Positions 27,187 through 37,263 are shown, counted from the stretch's first letter. The stretch: 47,203 nt of DNA from Gemmatimonadales bacterium (GCA_013813435.1 JACCRS010000216.1:1-47203); one strand, 5' to 3'. Notes: generated by a model from the sequence alone, not told the origin. A program made the numbers and translations.

Positions 27187-28548
27187 GTGCTGATAGTAAA
27201 CATGGTTGTTCCCGCGTTGCTTCTGACGGCTCCAGCCCCGAGGCCACCGGATTCGGTAGTCGCATTCGTGGACGTGACCGTGATCCCCATGGATCGTGAC
27301 CGAATGCTTCCGGCGCAGACCGTGGTGGTGCAGGGCGACCGCATCTCGGCTATCGGGCCGCGAGGCCAGGTCAAGCTGCCGCGTGGTAGCCGGAAGGTGG
27401 ACGGGCGTGGCAAGTTCCTGATCCCCGGCCTGGCGGAGATGCATGCGCACATACCTGGCGGCGAGGTTGCGGACAGCTTGGTGGAGCGCACCCTCTTCAT
27501 GTATGTCGCACGGGGAATAACCACGATTCGGGGGATGCTTGGCCATCCGAAGCACCTCGACCTTCGCGCTCGCGTAGGCCGGGGCGAGCTGCTCAGCCCG
27601 ACAATCTACACCTCAGGACCTTCTCTCAATGGCAACAGCGTTCCCACTCCAGGCGCCGCCGCCCGGGCAGTCACCGAGCAGAAGGCTGCTGGATACGACT
27701 TCCTCAAAATTCATCCGGGCATCGACGGTGAGGTGTTCGATACTCTGGCTGTAACGGCTCAGCGTTTAGGAATCCGATTCGCCGGTCACGTACCGCTTGC
27801 GGTGGGCCTGGAGCGGGCATTGGAAACCGGGTACACCACGATCGATCACCTCGACGGTTATATCGAAGCAATGGTGCGTCAGGGCGCCTCGTCTGCCAGT
27901 CAGTCGGAATTCTTCGGGCTGAACCTCGGGCCGCATCTGGACCCGTCAAGGCTGCCCGCACTGGTGCAGGCCACCAAGGAAGCTCGGGTCTGGAACGTTC
28001 CCACCCAGGTGCTTATGGAGAATCTGGTGCCGGAGACGAGCGTAGAAGCCCTCGAACAGCGGCCCGAGATGCGCTACGTCTCACGGGAAACGAAGTCCGA
28101 GTGGGCCAAGACCAAGAGCTCGATGCTGGCTGAAACCGGCTCGACGCCGGAGTCGGCTCGCCGGGTGATGGATGTGCGCCGGAAACTTATTAAGGCGTTG
28201 AACGCCGCAGGTGCCGGCCTGTTGCTTGGATCAGACGCCCCACAGATCTACAACGTGCCGGGTTTCTCGACTCACCGGGAGCTGGAATCGCTGGTGGCTG
28301 CCGGCCTGACCCCATACCAGGCCTTGGAGACCGGAACCCGCAACATTGCCGTCTTTTTCAGGACGCAGCAGAGGACCGGTACCATCGAGGTCGGCAAGCG
28401 GGCAGACCTGGTCCTCCTCGATGCGAATCCTCTTGCCGCTGTGAAAAACACGGCCAGTCAATCCGGCGTCATGCTGCGGGGCAGGTGGCTACCCAAGTCG
28501 GAGATCGATACACGACTGGCGGCGATAGCGAAGTCAGTAGGGAACTGA
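27187..28548 (+). CDS. Amidohydrolase family protein (exported)
   Basis: GRGKFLIPGLAEMHAHIPG, GSDAPQIYNVPGFSTHRELE, GKRADLVLLDANPL. Confidence 0.85.
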   Translation: MLIVNMVVPALLLTAPAPRPPDSVVAFVDVTVIPMDRDRMLPAQTVVVQGDRISAIGPRGQVKLPRGSRKVDGRGKFLIPGLAEMHAHIPGGEVADSLVERTLFMYVARGITTIRGMLGHPKHLDLRARVGRGELLSPTIYTSGPSLNGNSVPTPGAAARAVTEQKAAGYDFLKIHPGIDGEVFDTLAVTAQRLGIRFAGHVPLAVGLERALETGYTTIDHLDGYIEAMVRQGASSASQSEFFGLNLGPHLDPSRLPALVQATKEARVWNVPTQVLMENLVPETSVEALEQRPEMRYVSRETKSEWAKTKSSMLAETGSTPESARRVMDVRRKLIKALNAAGAGLLLGSDAPQIYNVPGFSTHRELESLVAAGLTPYQALETGTRNIAVFFRTQQRTGTIEVGKRADLVLLDANPLAAVKNTASQSGVMLRGRWLPKSEIDTRLAAIAKSVGN

Positions 28549-28574
28549 GGGGAGGAAGTCTAGGGTCTCGACCT

Positions 28575-29699
28575 CTATCGCGCCGCGTTGATCGTCCGGA
28601 TCAGCTCATCGTTGGTAGGCTGTCTCTTGAGGTCGGTTAGCAGATCGTTCATGGCGTTGATCGGGGTCATACCGGCAATCCTCTGTCTGAGGACATGAGA
28701 TGCCGCCAGTGCCTCCTCTGACAGCAGCAGCTCCTCACGACGGGTAGCGCTGGCTAACAGATCGATGGCCGGAAAGATCCGCCGCTCGGCCAGCTCCCGG
28801 CTCAGCACCAGCTCGCTGTTTCCGGTCCCCTTGAACTCCTCGAAGATCACCTGATCCATCTTGCTGCCGGTGTCCACCAGAGCGGTGGCAATGATGGTGA
28901 GGGACCCGCCGCTCTGGGATGGGTCTATCCTCCGGGCACTGCCCAGAAAGCGCTTGGGTTTCTCCAGCGACTGCGCATCCAGCCCACCCGACAGTGTACG
29001 GCCGGTACCCTTCTCGACGGTGTTATAGGCCCGGGCCAGCCGGGTTAGGGAATCGACGATCAGCACCACGTCATCTCCCATTTCGACCCGGCGGCGGGCG
29101 CGTTCCAGCGTCAACTCGGCCAGGGCGACGTGTTGTTGCGCCGGGTTGTCGAAGCTGGAGGCAATGACTTCTCCAACTCCCGCGGCCTCCATCTCGAAAA
29201 CCTCTTCGGGACGCTCATCCACCAGCAGGATGAACAAATCGGCGCCCGGATAGTTGGCGCTCACACCCTGGGCGATGGACTGCAATACCATGGTCTTACC
29301 CGCTTTGGCCGGGGCGACGATGAGCGCCCGCTGGCCCTTGCCCATGGGGCAAAGCAGGTCGATGACGCGGTTGGTATGGTCCGATTGCCCGGCTGGCCTG
29401 CCGGTGGCCTCGAGCCGCAGCTGCTCGTTTGGATGTACCGCGCCCAGCCGGCTGAATTCGGGCCGCTGACGCAGGACTTCGGGTGATTTCCCCAGGACGG
29501 TTGTAATCGTCTCCAGCGAGGCGCTCTTACCTCTGCCCCCCTGCCGAATCGAACCGGCAATCTCATCGCCGGTCCGGAGGCCGAACTGCCGGATGAGCCT
29601 CTCCCCTACATGGACATCGCCGTGTGAGGGCAGGTAGCTCGCGTCCCGCCGGCGGAGAAAACCACTTCCCCGGCCCGCGACTTCGAGAACGCCGAGCAT
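28575..29699 (-). CDS. rho: Transcription termination factor Rho, short form lacking the N-terminal helix-bundle domain
   Basis: GVLEVAGRGSGFLRRRDASYLPSHGDVHV (RNA-binding domain at residue ~4), ALIVAPAKAGKTMVLQSIAQ, EEFKGTGNSELVLSR. Confidence 0.9.
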   Translation of the reverse strand: MLGVLEVAGRGSGFLRRRDASYLPSHGDVHVGERLIRQFGLRTGDEIAGSIRQGGRGKSASLETITTVLGKSPEVLRQRPEFSRLGAVHPNEQLRLEATGRPAGQSDHTNRVIDLLCPMGKGQRALIVAPAKAGKTMVLQSIAQGVSANYPGADLFILLVDERPEEVFEMEAAGVGEVIASSFDNPAQQHVALAELTLERARRRVEMGDDVVLIVDSLTRLARAYNTVEKGTGRTLSGGLDAQSLEKPKRFLGSARRIDPSQSGGSLTIIATALVDTGSKMDQVIFEEFKGTGNSELVLSRELAERRIFPAIDLLASATRREELLLSEEALAASHVLRQRIAGMTPINAMNDLLTDLKRQPTNDELIRTINAAR

Positions 29700-30118
29700 C
29701 AATTGGCCGCCGTTGCCACAGAGCGTTTTATGCGTTGCAGAATGGCCGTGAGCCCCTGGGTTCGAGTCATCCCGAGCGTTTCACTGAGACCGAGCTGGTC
29801 CAGCAGGTCGTTTGGAATACGAGCCACGGCGGCGGGCGTTTCACCTTCCAGGCTCCGGGCGAGTAGTGATATGAATCCTCGAACTGTGGGCGACTCCCTC
29901 GGTACATCAGCGTGAATGTGGACCTGGCCATCGTCTACCTCGACCCAGAGAAAAACCGGAGTCTGGCACTCGTGGACCCGACTATGTCCTAACTGCTTCT
30001 CAGCTTCGTAGCGCTCAGGCAGCGGTGGGAGCTTCTTGGAATAGTCCAGGAGTGTCTCGAGCCGGGTGGTGCGGTCGGCCGCCTTAAATCGGGGGATCAA
30101 TGCTTCCAGTGATGGCAT
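29699..30118 (-). CDS. sufE: SufE family protein
   Basis: LLDYSKKLPPLPERY, V-H-E-C-Q-T-P motif, DVPRESPTVRGFISLL; stop overlaps rho start. Confidence 0.85.
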   Translation of the reverse strand: MPSLEALIPRFKAADRTTRLETLLDYSKKLPPLPERYEAEKQLGHSRVHECQTPVFLWVEVDDGQVHIHADVPRESPTVRGFISLLARSLEGETPAAVARIPNDLLDQLGLSETLGMTRTQGLTAILQRIKRSVATAAN

Positions 30119-30291
30119 GGCTCGACCCCCAAGCCCACGGGCCTGGAACGAAGGTGGCTCAGAAGGAGTCCGAAGGCCCTGCCTCCCCAGTACTCCTGCC
30201 CCTGGGGGGTTATAAATCTGGGAATCCCGAGTGTGATGGAACTTACGTCACTCGGCGGGCGTTTTACCCATTGTATACGCAGGGAGATTCC

Positions 30292-31623
30292 ATGACAACT
30301 ATCGCTGCCACCCGCCGGGTCGACCCCGAAGTCATAGCCGAGCATCTCGCCGAGGCGCGGGCTCGCACTCTCCTCCTAATTGCGCCTCTTACGGACCAGG
30401 AGCTCCGTGCCCAGCACGATCCCTTGATGAGCCCTATCCTATGGGATCTGGGTCACATCGCCCACTTTGAGGAGCTTTGGCTCACTCAAAATCTCGAGGG
30501 CCCGGTCGAGTTCGTGGAGATGCCGGGTCTCTACAATCCCTTCGAGCACCCTCGAAATGAACGGGGGGCACTCCGGCTGCCCAATATAGCCGAGTGCCGG
30601 GAGATCATGGATCAGATCCGGGACAAGGTGCTGGCGCGGCTGGCTGACAATGACTGGGATGCCTCTAATGCCCTTTTGCGGGAGGGTTACGTATATCGCA
30701 TGGTGCTCCAGCACGAATACCAGCACAATGAGACCATGCTGCAAACCCTTCAACTGAAACAGGGTCGGCCATACTCGCCTGCGGCACGGTTCGACTTCCT
30801 CGATGGGCGGTTGGGGGCGGGCAGCTCTGTACCCAAGCACGACATGGTGCGGTTTCCCGGTGGGCCCGTGGATATAGGGACGGATGATCGTTCGGAGGCC
30901 TATGACAATGAACGGAGCCGTCACACACTCGTGCTGCCACCTTTCTGGATCGACCGTAATCCGGTAACGAACGGCGATTTCGCGGGCTTCGTGGCGGCCC
31001 TGGGCTATTCTACCCGGGAATTTTGGTCGGATGCGGGATGGGAATGGGTTACCAGGGCCGGTGCGCGGGCGCCGCTTTACTGGAGTTGGGAAGACGGTGG
31101 CTGGCAAACCCGCTCGATGGACCAGGCCGGTCCGCTCCAGCCCTCCAACCCGGTATGTCACGTCTCCTACTATGAGGCGGAAGCGTTCGCGCGCTTTGCC
31201 GGTAAACGCCTCCCTACCGAGTTCGAGTGGGAAGCTGCCGCTTCGTGGGACGTGTCGTCGCGCACAAAGCTCCGCTATCCGTGGGGTGAGCAGACACCAT
31301 CGAAGGATCTGGCGAATGTAGATCAACTGTCGTTTGGAACCAGGCCGGTGGGAAGTTACCCGCTAAATGTCTCTCCCCTCGGGTGCTACGGCATGATCGG
31401 CGATGTGTGGGAGTGGACGTCCAGTGATTTCCGGCCTTACCCCAACTTTCAAAGCTTTCCCTACGCGGAATACTCTGAGGCCTTCTTCGGAACGGAGTAC
31501 AAGGTGCTCCGGGGCGGGTCTTGGGCCACCCGGCCAGGGGCCATCCGCAACACTTTCCGCAACTGGGACTACCCTATCCGCCGCCAGATCTTCAGCGGCT
31601 TCCGGTGTGCCCGAGATGAGTGA
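30292..31623 (+). CDS. egtB: Ergothioneine biosynthesis sulfoxide synthase EgtB
   Basis: DinB-like LWDLGHIAHFEELWL, LQHEYQHNETMLQTL (HX3H), C-terminal FGE/SUMF1-like GCYGMIGDVWEWTSSDF and KVLRGGSWAT. Confidence 0.93.
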   Translation: MTTIAATRRVDPEVIAEHLAEARARTLLLIAPLTDQELRAQHDPLMSPILWDLGHIAHFEELWLTQNLEGPVEFVEMPGLYNPFEHPRNERGALRLPNIAECREIMDQIRDKVLARLADNDWDASNALLREGYVYRMVLQHEYQHNETMLQTLQLKQGRPYSPAARFDFLDGRLGAGSSVPKHDMVRFPGGPVDIGTDDRSEAYDNERSRHTLVLPPFWIDRNPVTNGDFAGFVAALGYSTREFWSDAGWEWVTRAGARAPLYWSWEDGGWQTRSMDQAGPLQPSNPVCHVSYYEAEAFARFAGKRLPTEFEWEAAASWDVSSRTKLRYPWGEQTPSKDLANVDQLSFGTRPVGSYPLNVSPLGCYGMIGDVWEWTSSDFRPYPNFQSFPYAEYSEAFFGTEYKVLRGGSWATRPGAIRNTFRNWDYPIRRQIFSGFRCARDE

Positions 31624-32626
31624 GTCTTCCATTAACCGGTGGTCCCGGGCAGGAAGCCCCGACCGGAATGAGGTGGCGTCGCGGGCCTACAAGCACCCCA
31701 ATCCGCGCATGCTCTTTGAGGTGGCCGCCGGGTTGTCTGCGCCGCGCAAGGAGCTGCCGCCGAAATACTTTTACGATCATCGCGGCTCCGAGCTTTTCGA
31801 GGAGATCACCCGGCTGCCGGAGTACTATCAGACCCGGACCGAACGGGCGATCCTCGAAGCCTGGATGCCGGAGCTCATTCCTGAGCTGGGGACCCGGGCT
31901 CTTGTCGAGCTCGGCGCCGGGAGCGCCGAGAAGAGCCGGATCATCATTACTGCCATGCGCGCTGCGGGAACGGCCGATCTCTACGTTCCCATCGATGTCA
32001 GCGCCAGCTTCCTCGACCAGACTGCGGCTCAGTTACGGCGGGATTATCCCGGGCTGACCATCGAGCCGGCCGTAGCTGACATAGCCGAGGGATTCGAGCG
32101 GCCCCGGGGACTCCCCCACCCGGCCATGTACGCGTTCCTCGGTGGGACCATCGGCAACTTCTACCCCCCGGCGGCGATCCGGCTCCTGAGCCGCGTGCGG
32201 GCCGCCATGACTTCGGAAGACCGGCTCCTCCTGGGCGTGGATCTTAGAAAAGATGCCGGCCGGATCGAACGGGCCTACAACGATTCTCAGGGAGTGACCG
32301 CGGCGTTCAACCGAAACATGCTTCTGGTAGTGAACCACGAACTGGGGGCGAACTTCGATGCGGCCGCCTTCGAGCATCGGGCCTTCTATGAGCCGATCAA
32401 CCATAGAATCGAAATGCATCTCGTATCCACCTTCGAGCATGAGGTCAGAATTCCCGGGATCGGCCTGGTCCCCTTTGCCGCGGGAGAATCGATACTGACC
32501 GAGATCAGTTGTAAGCATGACCGTGACAGTGTCGCCGAGCTGTTCGAGTCGGCCGGGCTCCATATCCAGATCTGGAGACCCGATCCGCAGGGGCTATTCG
32601 CCCTGGTTGTGGGGGCGGTCGCGTGA
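31616..32626 (+). CDS. egtD: L-histidine N-alpha-methyltransferase EgtD
   Basis: KYFYDHRGSELFEEITRLPEYYQTRTERAIL, LVELGAGSAEKSRIII, FLGGTIGNF. Confidence 0.95.
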   Translation: MSESSINRWSRAGSPDRNEVASRAYKHPNPRMLFEVAAGLSAPRKELPPKYFYDHRGSELFEEITRLPEYYQTRTERAILEAWMPELIPELGTRALVELGAGSAEKSRIIITAMRAAGTADLYVPIDVSASFLDQTAAQLRRDYPGLTIEPAVADIAEGFERPRGLPHPAMYAFLGGTIGNFYPPAAIRLLSRVRAAMTSEDRLLLGVDLRKDAGRIERAYNDSQGVTAAFNRNMLLVVNHELGANFDAAAFEHRAFYEPINHRIEMHLVSTFEHEVRIPGIGLVPFAAGESILTEISCKHDRDSVAELFESAGLHIQIWRPDPQGLFALVVGAVA

Positions 32627-33879
32627 CCACTCTGACGCCGGCAGTGCTGGAAACCGATCTGGCTGCGCGGGTTTTTGCCGGACCGATCTCCGGGTCACTG
32701 ACTCCTCGCCGCCTGGGCGCGGAGGTCGAGTTCATTCCGGTGGAATCACTCACCGGCCGGAGGTGCGGCATCGAGTCGGAGGGAGTTCCCGGCATCCTGC
32801 CGTTTCTCCGGCGCTATGGTGGCATGCAGGGCTGGGGAGAGAGCCGTACCTCCAAAGGAACTCCCTGCTTTACCCTCCCCGCCGGCGGTACGGTGACGTT
32901 CGAGCCAGGCGGCCAGGTTGAGTACAGCTCGCCGCCTTGTCGCTCGGCCAGTGCGCTCCTGCGGCTCTTGCGATCGGTGGTTTTCCCCCTGCGCGCCGCT
33001 GCCTCCGGAGAAGGCATCGACCTCTTGGCAGTAGGAATAGACCCCTTCAACTCGGCGGAAGCGGCACCGCTGCTGATTCACGCGAAGCGTTATCAGCGAA
33101 TGGCGGAGTACCTTTCGCGCTTGGGGCCTGCGGGAGCCCAAATGATGCGGCAGACCGCGGCGTTTCAGGTGAGCGTCGACTTCGATGATGAGCCATGGCT
33201 CCGCTGGCGGGTGCTCAATGCGGCCGCTCCTTTCGTGGTGGCGATCTTCGCAAACTCTCCGATCTATGCCGGCGAGCGAACCGGACATCAGAGCGCCAGG
33301 GCCGATGTCTGGCGCAAGCTCGATCCGCTGCGCACCGGTATCCCCTACGAGGAGCGGGCGCCGATTCAGGCGTATCTCCAGTTTGCCTTGGGAGCGCCGG
33401 CCATTCTGTTTCCCACCCTCGATGGTGAGCACCGGCCGTTTGGCGAGTGGTTGACGCGCGCCAATCCGAGCGCGGAGGAATGGCAGGACCATCTCAGCAC
33501 ACTCTTCCCTGAAGTGCGCCCCCGCGGGCACCTCGAGCTCAGATCGGCCGATGCCGTGGCCCCCGAGTGGTATGCCGCGCCGCTGGCCCTGGCCGCGGGG
33601 ATCTTGTACGACTCGAGGGCTCTTCGTGCCGCGGCCGACTTGCTGCCGCTGCCCGATCGGGGACTTCTCGAGCGCGCCGGACGGCTGGGACTTCACGATC
33701 CCGCCATCGCACGAACGGCCGCTGATCTCTTTGAGCTCGCGCTTTCCGGATGCGCCGGGCTCGGTCCCCGCTATTTCCACCCATCCGACCTGGAACAGGC
33801 CCGGGCCTATTTCGATCATTACACCAGGCGTTCGCGCGCTCCCGCCGACGATATACTGCAGGACGCCCTTGCAGCATAG
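32623..33879 (+). CDS. egtA: Glutamate-cysteine ligase, EgtA-like
   Basis: [49 protein letters not shown]; overlaps egtD stop. Confidence 0.85.
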   Translation: MTTLTPAVLETDLAARVFAGPISGSLTPRRLGAEVEFIPVESLTGRRCGIESEGVPGILPFLRRYGGMQGWGESRTSKGTPCFTLPAGGTVTFEPGGQVEYSSPPCRSASALLRLLRSVVFPLRAAASGEGIDLLAVGIDPFNSAEAAPLLIHAKRYQRMAEYLSRLGPAGAQMMRQTAAFQVSVDFDDEPWLRWRVLNAAAPFVVAIFANSPIYAGERTGHQSARADVWRKLDPLRTGIPYEERAPIQAYLQFALGAPAILFPTLDGEHRPFGEWLTRANPSAEEWQDHLSTLFPEVRPRGHLELRSADAVAPEWYAAPLALAAGILYDSRALRAAADLLPLPDRGLLERAGRLGLHDPAIARTAADLFELALSGCAGLGPRYFHPSDLEQARAYFDHYTRRSRAPADDILQDALAA

Positions 33880-33887
33880 GTAGCCTC

Positions 33888-34856
33888 GTGCAAGCCATCC
33901 GAGTTCACCAGACCGGAGGTCCCGAGGTTCTGCGTTACGAAAAGGTCGAGCAACCGGTACCCGGGCCGGGCGACGCTTTGGTTCAGGTTCAAGCCGCCGG
34001 CCTCAACTTTATCGAGGTTTACCAGCGAACCGGCCTCTACAAGGTTGCACTCCCGTTTACGCCGGGGTCTGAGGCGGCGGGAACGGTCGTCCAAATCGGC
34101 TCGGCCGTCTCCGAGGTGAAGGTGGGCGATCGAGTTACCTCACCGAGCTTCACCGGCTCCTACGCGGAGTTCTCCCTCGCCCCGGCAGAGAGGCTCCTGG
34201 TGCTGCCGGCTGGAGTGGCCACTCGGCTGGCCGCTGCGGCGCTGCTCCAGGGCTTGACCGCCCACTACCTGGCGTGTTCGACCTTCCCGCTCGACTCCAC
34301 ACACACCTGTCTGGTGCATGCCGCGGCCGGGGGAGTGGGTCTGTTGCTGTGCCAGATTGCGCATCTGCGGGGAGCTCGGGTCATTGGGACGGTATCTACC
34401 GAAGAGAAAGCTGCTCTGGCGCGCCAGGCCGGGGCTGACGAGGTCATTCTCTATACCCGGCAGGATTTCGCGGCCGAGACGAGACGCTTGACTGGGAATG
34501 CCGGCGTGCATGTGGTGTACGACTCGGTGGGCCGGACCACATTTGCCAAGAGCATCGACTGCCTCGCTCCCCGGGGCATGCTGGTGCTGTACGGCCAGTC
34601 CAGCGGGCCGGTGGGGCCGGTTGATCCCCAGATCCTCAGCGCGAAAGGGTCCCTGTTTCTCACCCGCCCTGCGCTGGGCCACTATGTGGCCAGCCGGGCC
34701 GACCTCCTGGCGCGGGCGTCCGCCGTGCTCGGATGGATGTCGGATGGGTCACTAAAGGTGCGCGTGGCGCGCGAGTTTCATCTATCCGCCGCCGCAGACG
34801 CACACACCGAGCTCGAAGCGCGCCGCACGGCGGGTAAGGTGCTGCTCATCCCTTGA
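33888..34856 (+). CDS. Quinone oxidoreductase (MDR/zinc-type alcohol dehydrogenase-like)
   Basis: [33 protein letters not shown]. Confidence 0.9.
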   Translation: MQAIRVHQTGGPEVLRYEKVEQPVPGPGDALVQVQAAGLNFIEVYQRTGLYKVALPFTPGSEAAGTVVQIGSAVSEVKVGDRVTSPSFTGSYAEFSLAPAERLLVLPAGVATRLAAAALLQGLTAHYLACSTFPLDSTHTCLVHAAAGGVGLLLCQIAHLRGARVIGTVSTEEKAALARQAGADEVILYTRQDFAAETRRLTGNAGVHVVYDSVGRTTFAKSIDCLAPRGMLVLYGQSSGPVGPVDPQILSAKGSLFLTRPALGHYVASRADLLARASAVLGWMSDGSLKVRVAREFHLSAAADAHTELEARRTAGKVLLIP

Positions 34857-35719
34857 CCAGGCCGCTCCCACCGGTGGTCTCCACTGCATGGCTGGCCGCA
34901 AAGCTGGGCCATCCAGGACTGCGCGTGATCGACGCATCCTGGTACCTGCCCGGCAGCGGACGTGATCCGGCCGCCGAATATGCCGCAGGTCACATTCCGG
35001 GCGCAGTCTTTTTCGATGTAGACGCCAGCAGCGATGCCAGATCACCACTGCCGCACATGCTCCCGGCAGCAGCCGAGTTCGCGGATCGAATGGCCGCTCT
35101 CGGGCTCAACGACACGGATCAGTTGGTGGTGTATGATGGGTCGGGCGTGAACCTCAGTGCGCCCAGGGTATGGTGGACAATGCGCACGTTCGGACACGAC
35201 CAGGTTGCGGTGCTGGACGGCGGAATGGGCATGTGGCGCCGCGAGCGCCGTTCGCTGGAGGAGGGGGGTATCACACTCCCGGCAGGCCACTTCACCGCAC
35301 GCCTGGACAGCTCCGCTGTCCGGGATCTCGCCGCGGTACGCGCAAACATTCGGACCCAGGCGGAGCAGCTGGTCGATGTGCGATCCCGCCAGCGATTCGC
35401 CGGAATAGAACCGGAGCCCCGCCCCGGCCTCAGAAGCGGTCACGTTCCGGGCAGTATCAATCTGCCGTTCACTGAGCTGGTGCATCCGGATGGCTCGATG
35501 CTGCCACTGGGTGAGCTGCGACAACGCCTGGCAGGTTCAGGGATCGACTTCGCACGACCGGTGATCGCGACGTGTGGCTCGGGCACCAGTGCCTGCGCCT
35601 TGACTCTCGGTCTGCACCGGCTGGGGCACACCCAAACTGCCGTGTACGATGGCGCCTGGGCGGAATGGGGTGGACGCGCGGACACGCCAGTCGATTCCCA
35701 ACCAATTTCCCAGCGCTGA
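34853..35719 (+). CDS. 3-mercaptopyruvate sulfurtransferase / rhodanese
   Basis: [31 protein letters not shown]; active loop CGSGTSA; overlaps upstream stop. Confidence 0.9.
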   Translation: MTRPLPPVVSTAWLAAKLGHPGLRVIDASWYLPGSGRDPAAEYAAGHIPGAVFFDVDASSDARSPLPHMLPAAAEFADRMAALGLNDTDQLVVYDGSGVNLSAPRVWWTMRTFGHDQVAVLDGGMGMWRRERRSLEEGGITLPAGHFTARLDSSAVRDLAAVRANIRTQAEQLVDVRSRQRFAGIEPEPRPGLRSGHVPGSINLPFTELVHPDGSMLPLGELRQRLAGSGIDFARPVIATCGSGTSACALTLGLHRLGHTQTAVYDGAWAEWGGRADTPVDSQPISQR

Positions 35720-35727
35720 ACCTTCTC

Positions 35728-37185
35728 GTGGCATCCGGCCGAGCTTCACGCAAGAACGTCGATCTGGGTGTTGGCTGCGTCGTCCTTTTCCTGATTCCCT
35801 TTGCGGCCATCGGGGCGTTCATGGCCGTGATAGCCGTCCAGCGGGCTGCCGCCAGGAACTGGTCCGACGCGCTCTTCCTCGCTCTCGTCGCGATCACGTT
35901 CGGTGGCGTAGGACTTGGCGGGATAGCCGCCGTTCTCGCAGGCCGGCGCAGGCTGAAGGAACAGGCGGCGCTCGAAGCCAGCCAACCGGATTCACCCTGG
36001 CTGTGGCGGCCCGACTGGGCCTCAGGACGGATCCTCGATGCCAGCCGGGTAACCATGTTCGCGGCTTGGATTTTCGCTGCGCTGTGGAATCTGATCAGCT
36101 TTCCGGCCGGCTTTCTTGGAGTGCGTGCGGCGATTGAGGAAAACAAGCCCGCCGCTCTTCTCGCCCTGCTCTTCCCCCTGGTGGGCCTGGGATTGCTGGT
36201 CTGGGCCGTGCGCTCGACCTTGCGATACCGCAGGTACGGCGCGTCACGGCTCGAGCTTTCCAGCGTTCCCTGCGTCATTGGCCGCACCATGGTTGGGATG
36301 GTGCGCGCCCCCGCCCGCATGCAGCCCGACGATGGATTTCAAGTCACGCTCAGCTGTGTACGGCTGGTGACGACGGGAGGGGGAGAGGACCGGCCGACCT
36401 CGGAGCGCATCCTATGGCAGGAGGAGCAGCGGGTCGTGGGGGAGCCGAGCCGCACCGCCACGGCAATGGAAACACACATCTCCGTGGCCTTTCGGCTCCC
36501 GGCTGATGCTGAACCGTGCGACGATAGCGATCCGGACAGCCGGGTTGTCTGGCGGCTTCACCTCACGGGAAGTATGCCCGGTGTCGACTACCAGTCGCAT
36601 TTCGAGGTCCCGGTGTTCCGGACCCCGGCAAGCGATCAGCCGCTGTCAGCGGACGAGAAGAGGATCACTCAGGCAGCACACACTGACGCAGACTATCAGC
36701 AGCCGCTCGACTCGCGCATCGTGGTCACTTCAAACACCCGCGGCACGGAGATCCTGTTTCCCGCTGCCCGGAATCCGGGTGCCGCAACCAGCCTGACACT
36801 ATTCCTTCTCTTGTGGCTCGGGTGCATCGCGCTCCAGATGTATTTCCATGCACCTCTCCTGTTTCCAATCGTCACCGGGCTCTTTGGTGTGCTGATTCTG
36901 ACTGGAGTGCTCGACTTGTGGCTTGAAGTATCGCGGGTGAGCGTGGACGCGGGGACTCTCACGTGGGCGATGGGATTGATCTTTCCGGCGGGTGAGCACA
37001 CGGTCGGCGCCTCCGAGATTGCGGGCGTCACCGCTTCGATCGGCATGCAGGCGGGAACTACACCGTACTACGATGTTGAAATCGTTCGGCAGAACGGCAA
37101 GAAGATCAAGGTGGGTCGCTCGGTGCGAAACAAGCAGGAGGCCGAGTGGCTGGCGAGGAAGATCAGGGAAGCTATCAGCGCTTAG
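35728..37185 (+). CDS. Membrane protein of unknown function (DUF3592-like region possible)
   Basis: Multiple TM segments; GTG start after the sulfurtransferase stop. Confidence 0.6.
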   Translation: MASGRASRKNVDLGVGCVVLFLIPFAAIGAFMAVIAVQRAAARNWSDALFLALVAITFGGVGLGGIAAVLAGRRRLKEQAALEASQPDSPWLWRPDWASGRILDASRVTMFAAWIFAALWNLISFPAGFLGVRAAIEENKPAALLALLFPLVGLGLLVWAVRSTLRYRRYGASRLELSSVPCVIGRTMVGMVRAPARMQPDDGFQVTLSCVRLVTTGGGEDRPTSERILWQEEQRVVGEPSRTATAMETHISVAFRLPADAEPCDDSDPDSRVVWRLHLTGSMPGVDYQSHFEVPVFRTPASDQPLSADEKRITQAAHTDADYQQPLDSRIVVTSNTRGTEILFPAARNPGAATSLTLFLLLWLGCIALQMYFHAPLLFPIVTGLFGVLILTGVLDLWLEVSRVSVDAGTLTWAMGLIFPAGEHTVGASEIAGVTASIGMQAGTTPYYDVEIVRQNGKKIKVGRSVRNKQEAEWLARKIREAISA

Positions 37186-37250
37186 CTATCAGCTATTGTC
37201 ATTGGAGCAGGTTCGCCCGCCCATGACTATAGCCGATAGCTAATGACTTA
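37169..37250. repeat. Inverted 7-nt periodic element E between convergent genes
   Basis: TTAGCTATCAGCTATTGTCATTGG (37182-37205) vs reverse complement of 37220-37243, 21/24 matches. Confidence 0.8.
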
Positions 37251-37263
37251 ACAGTGCCAGCGC

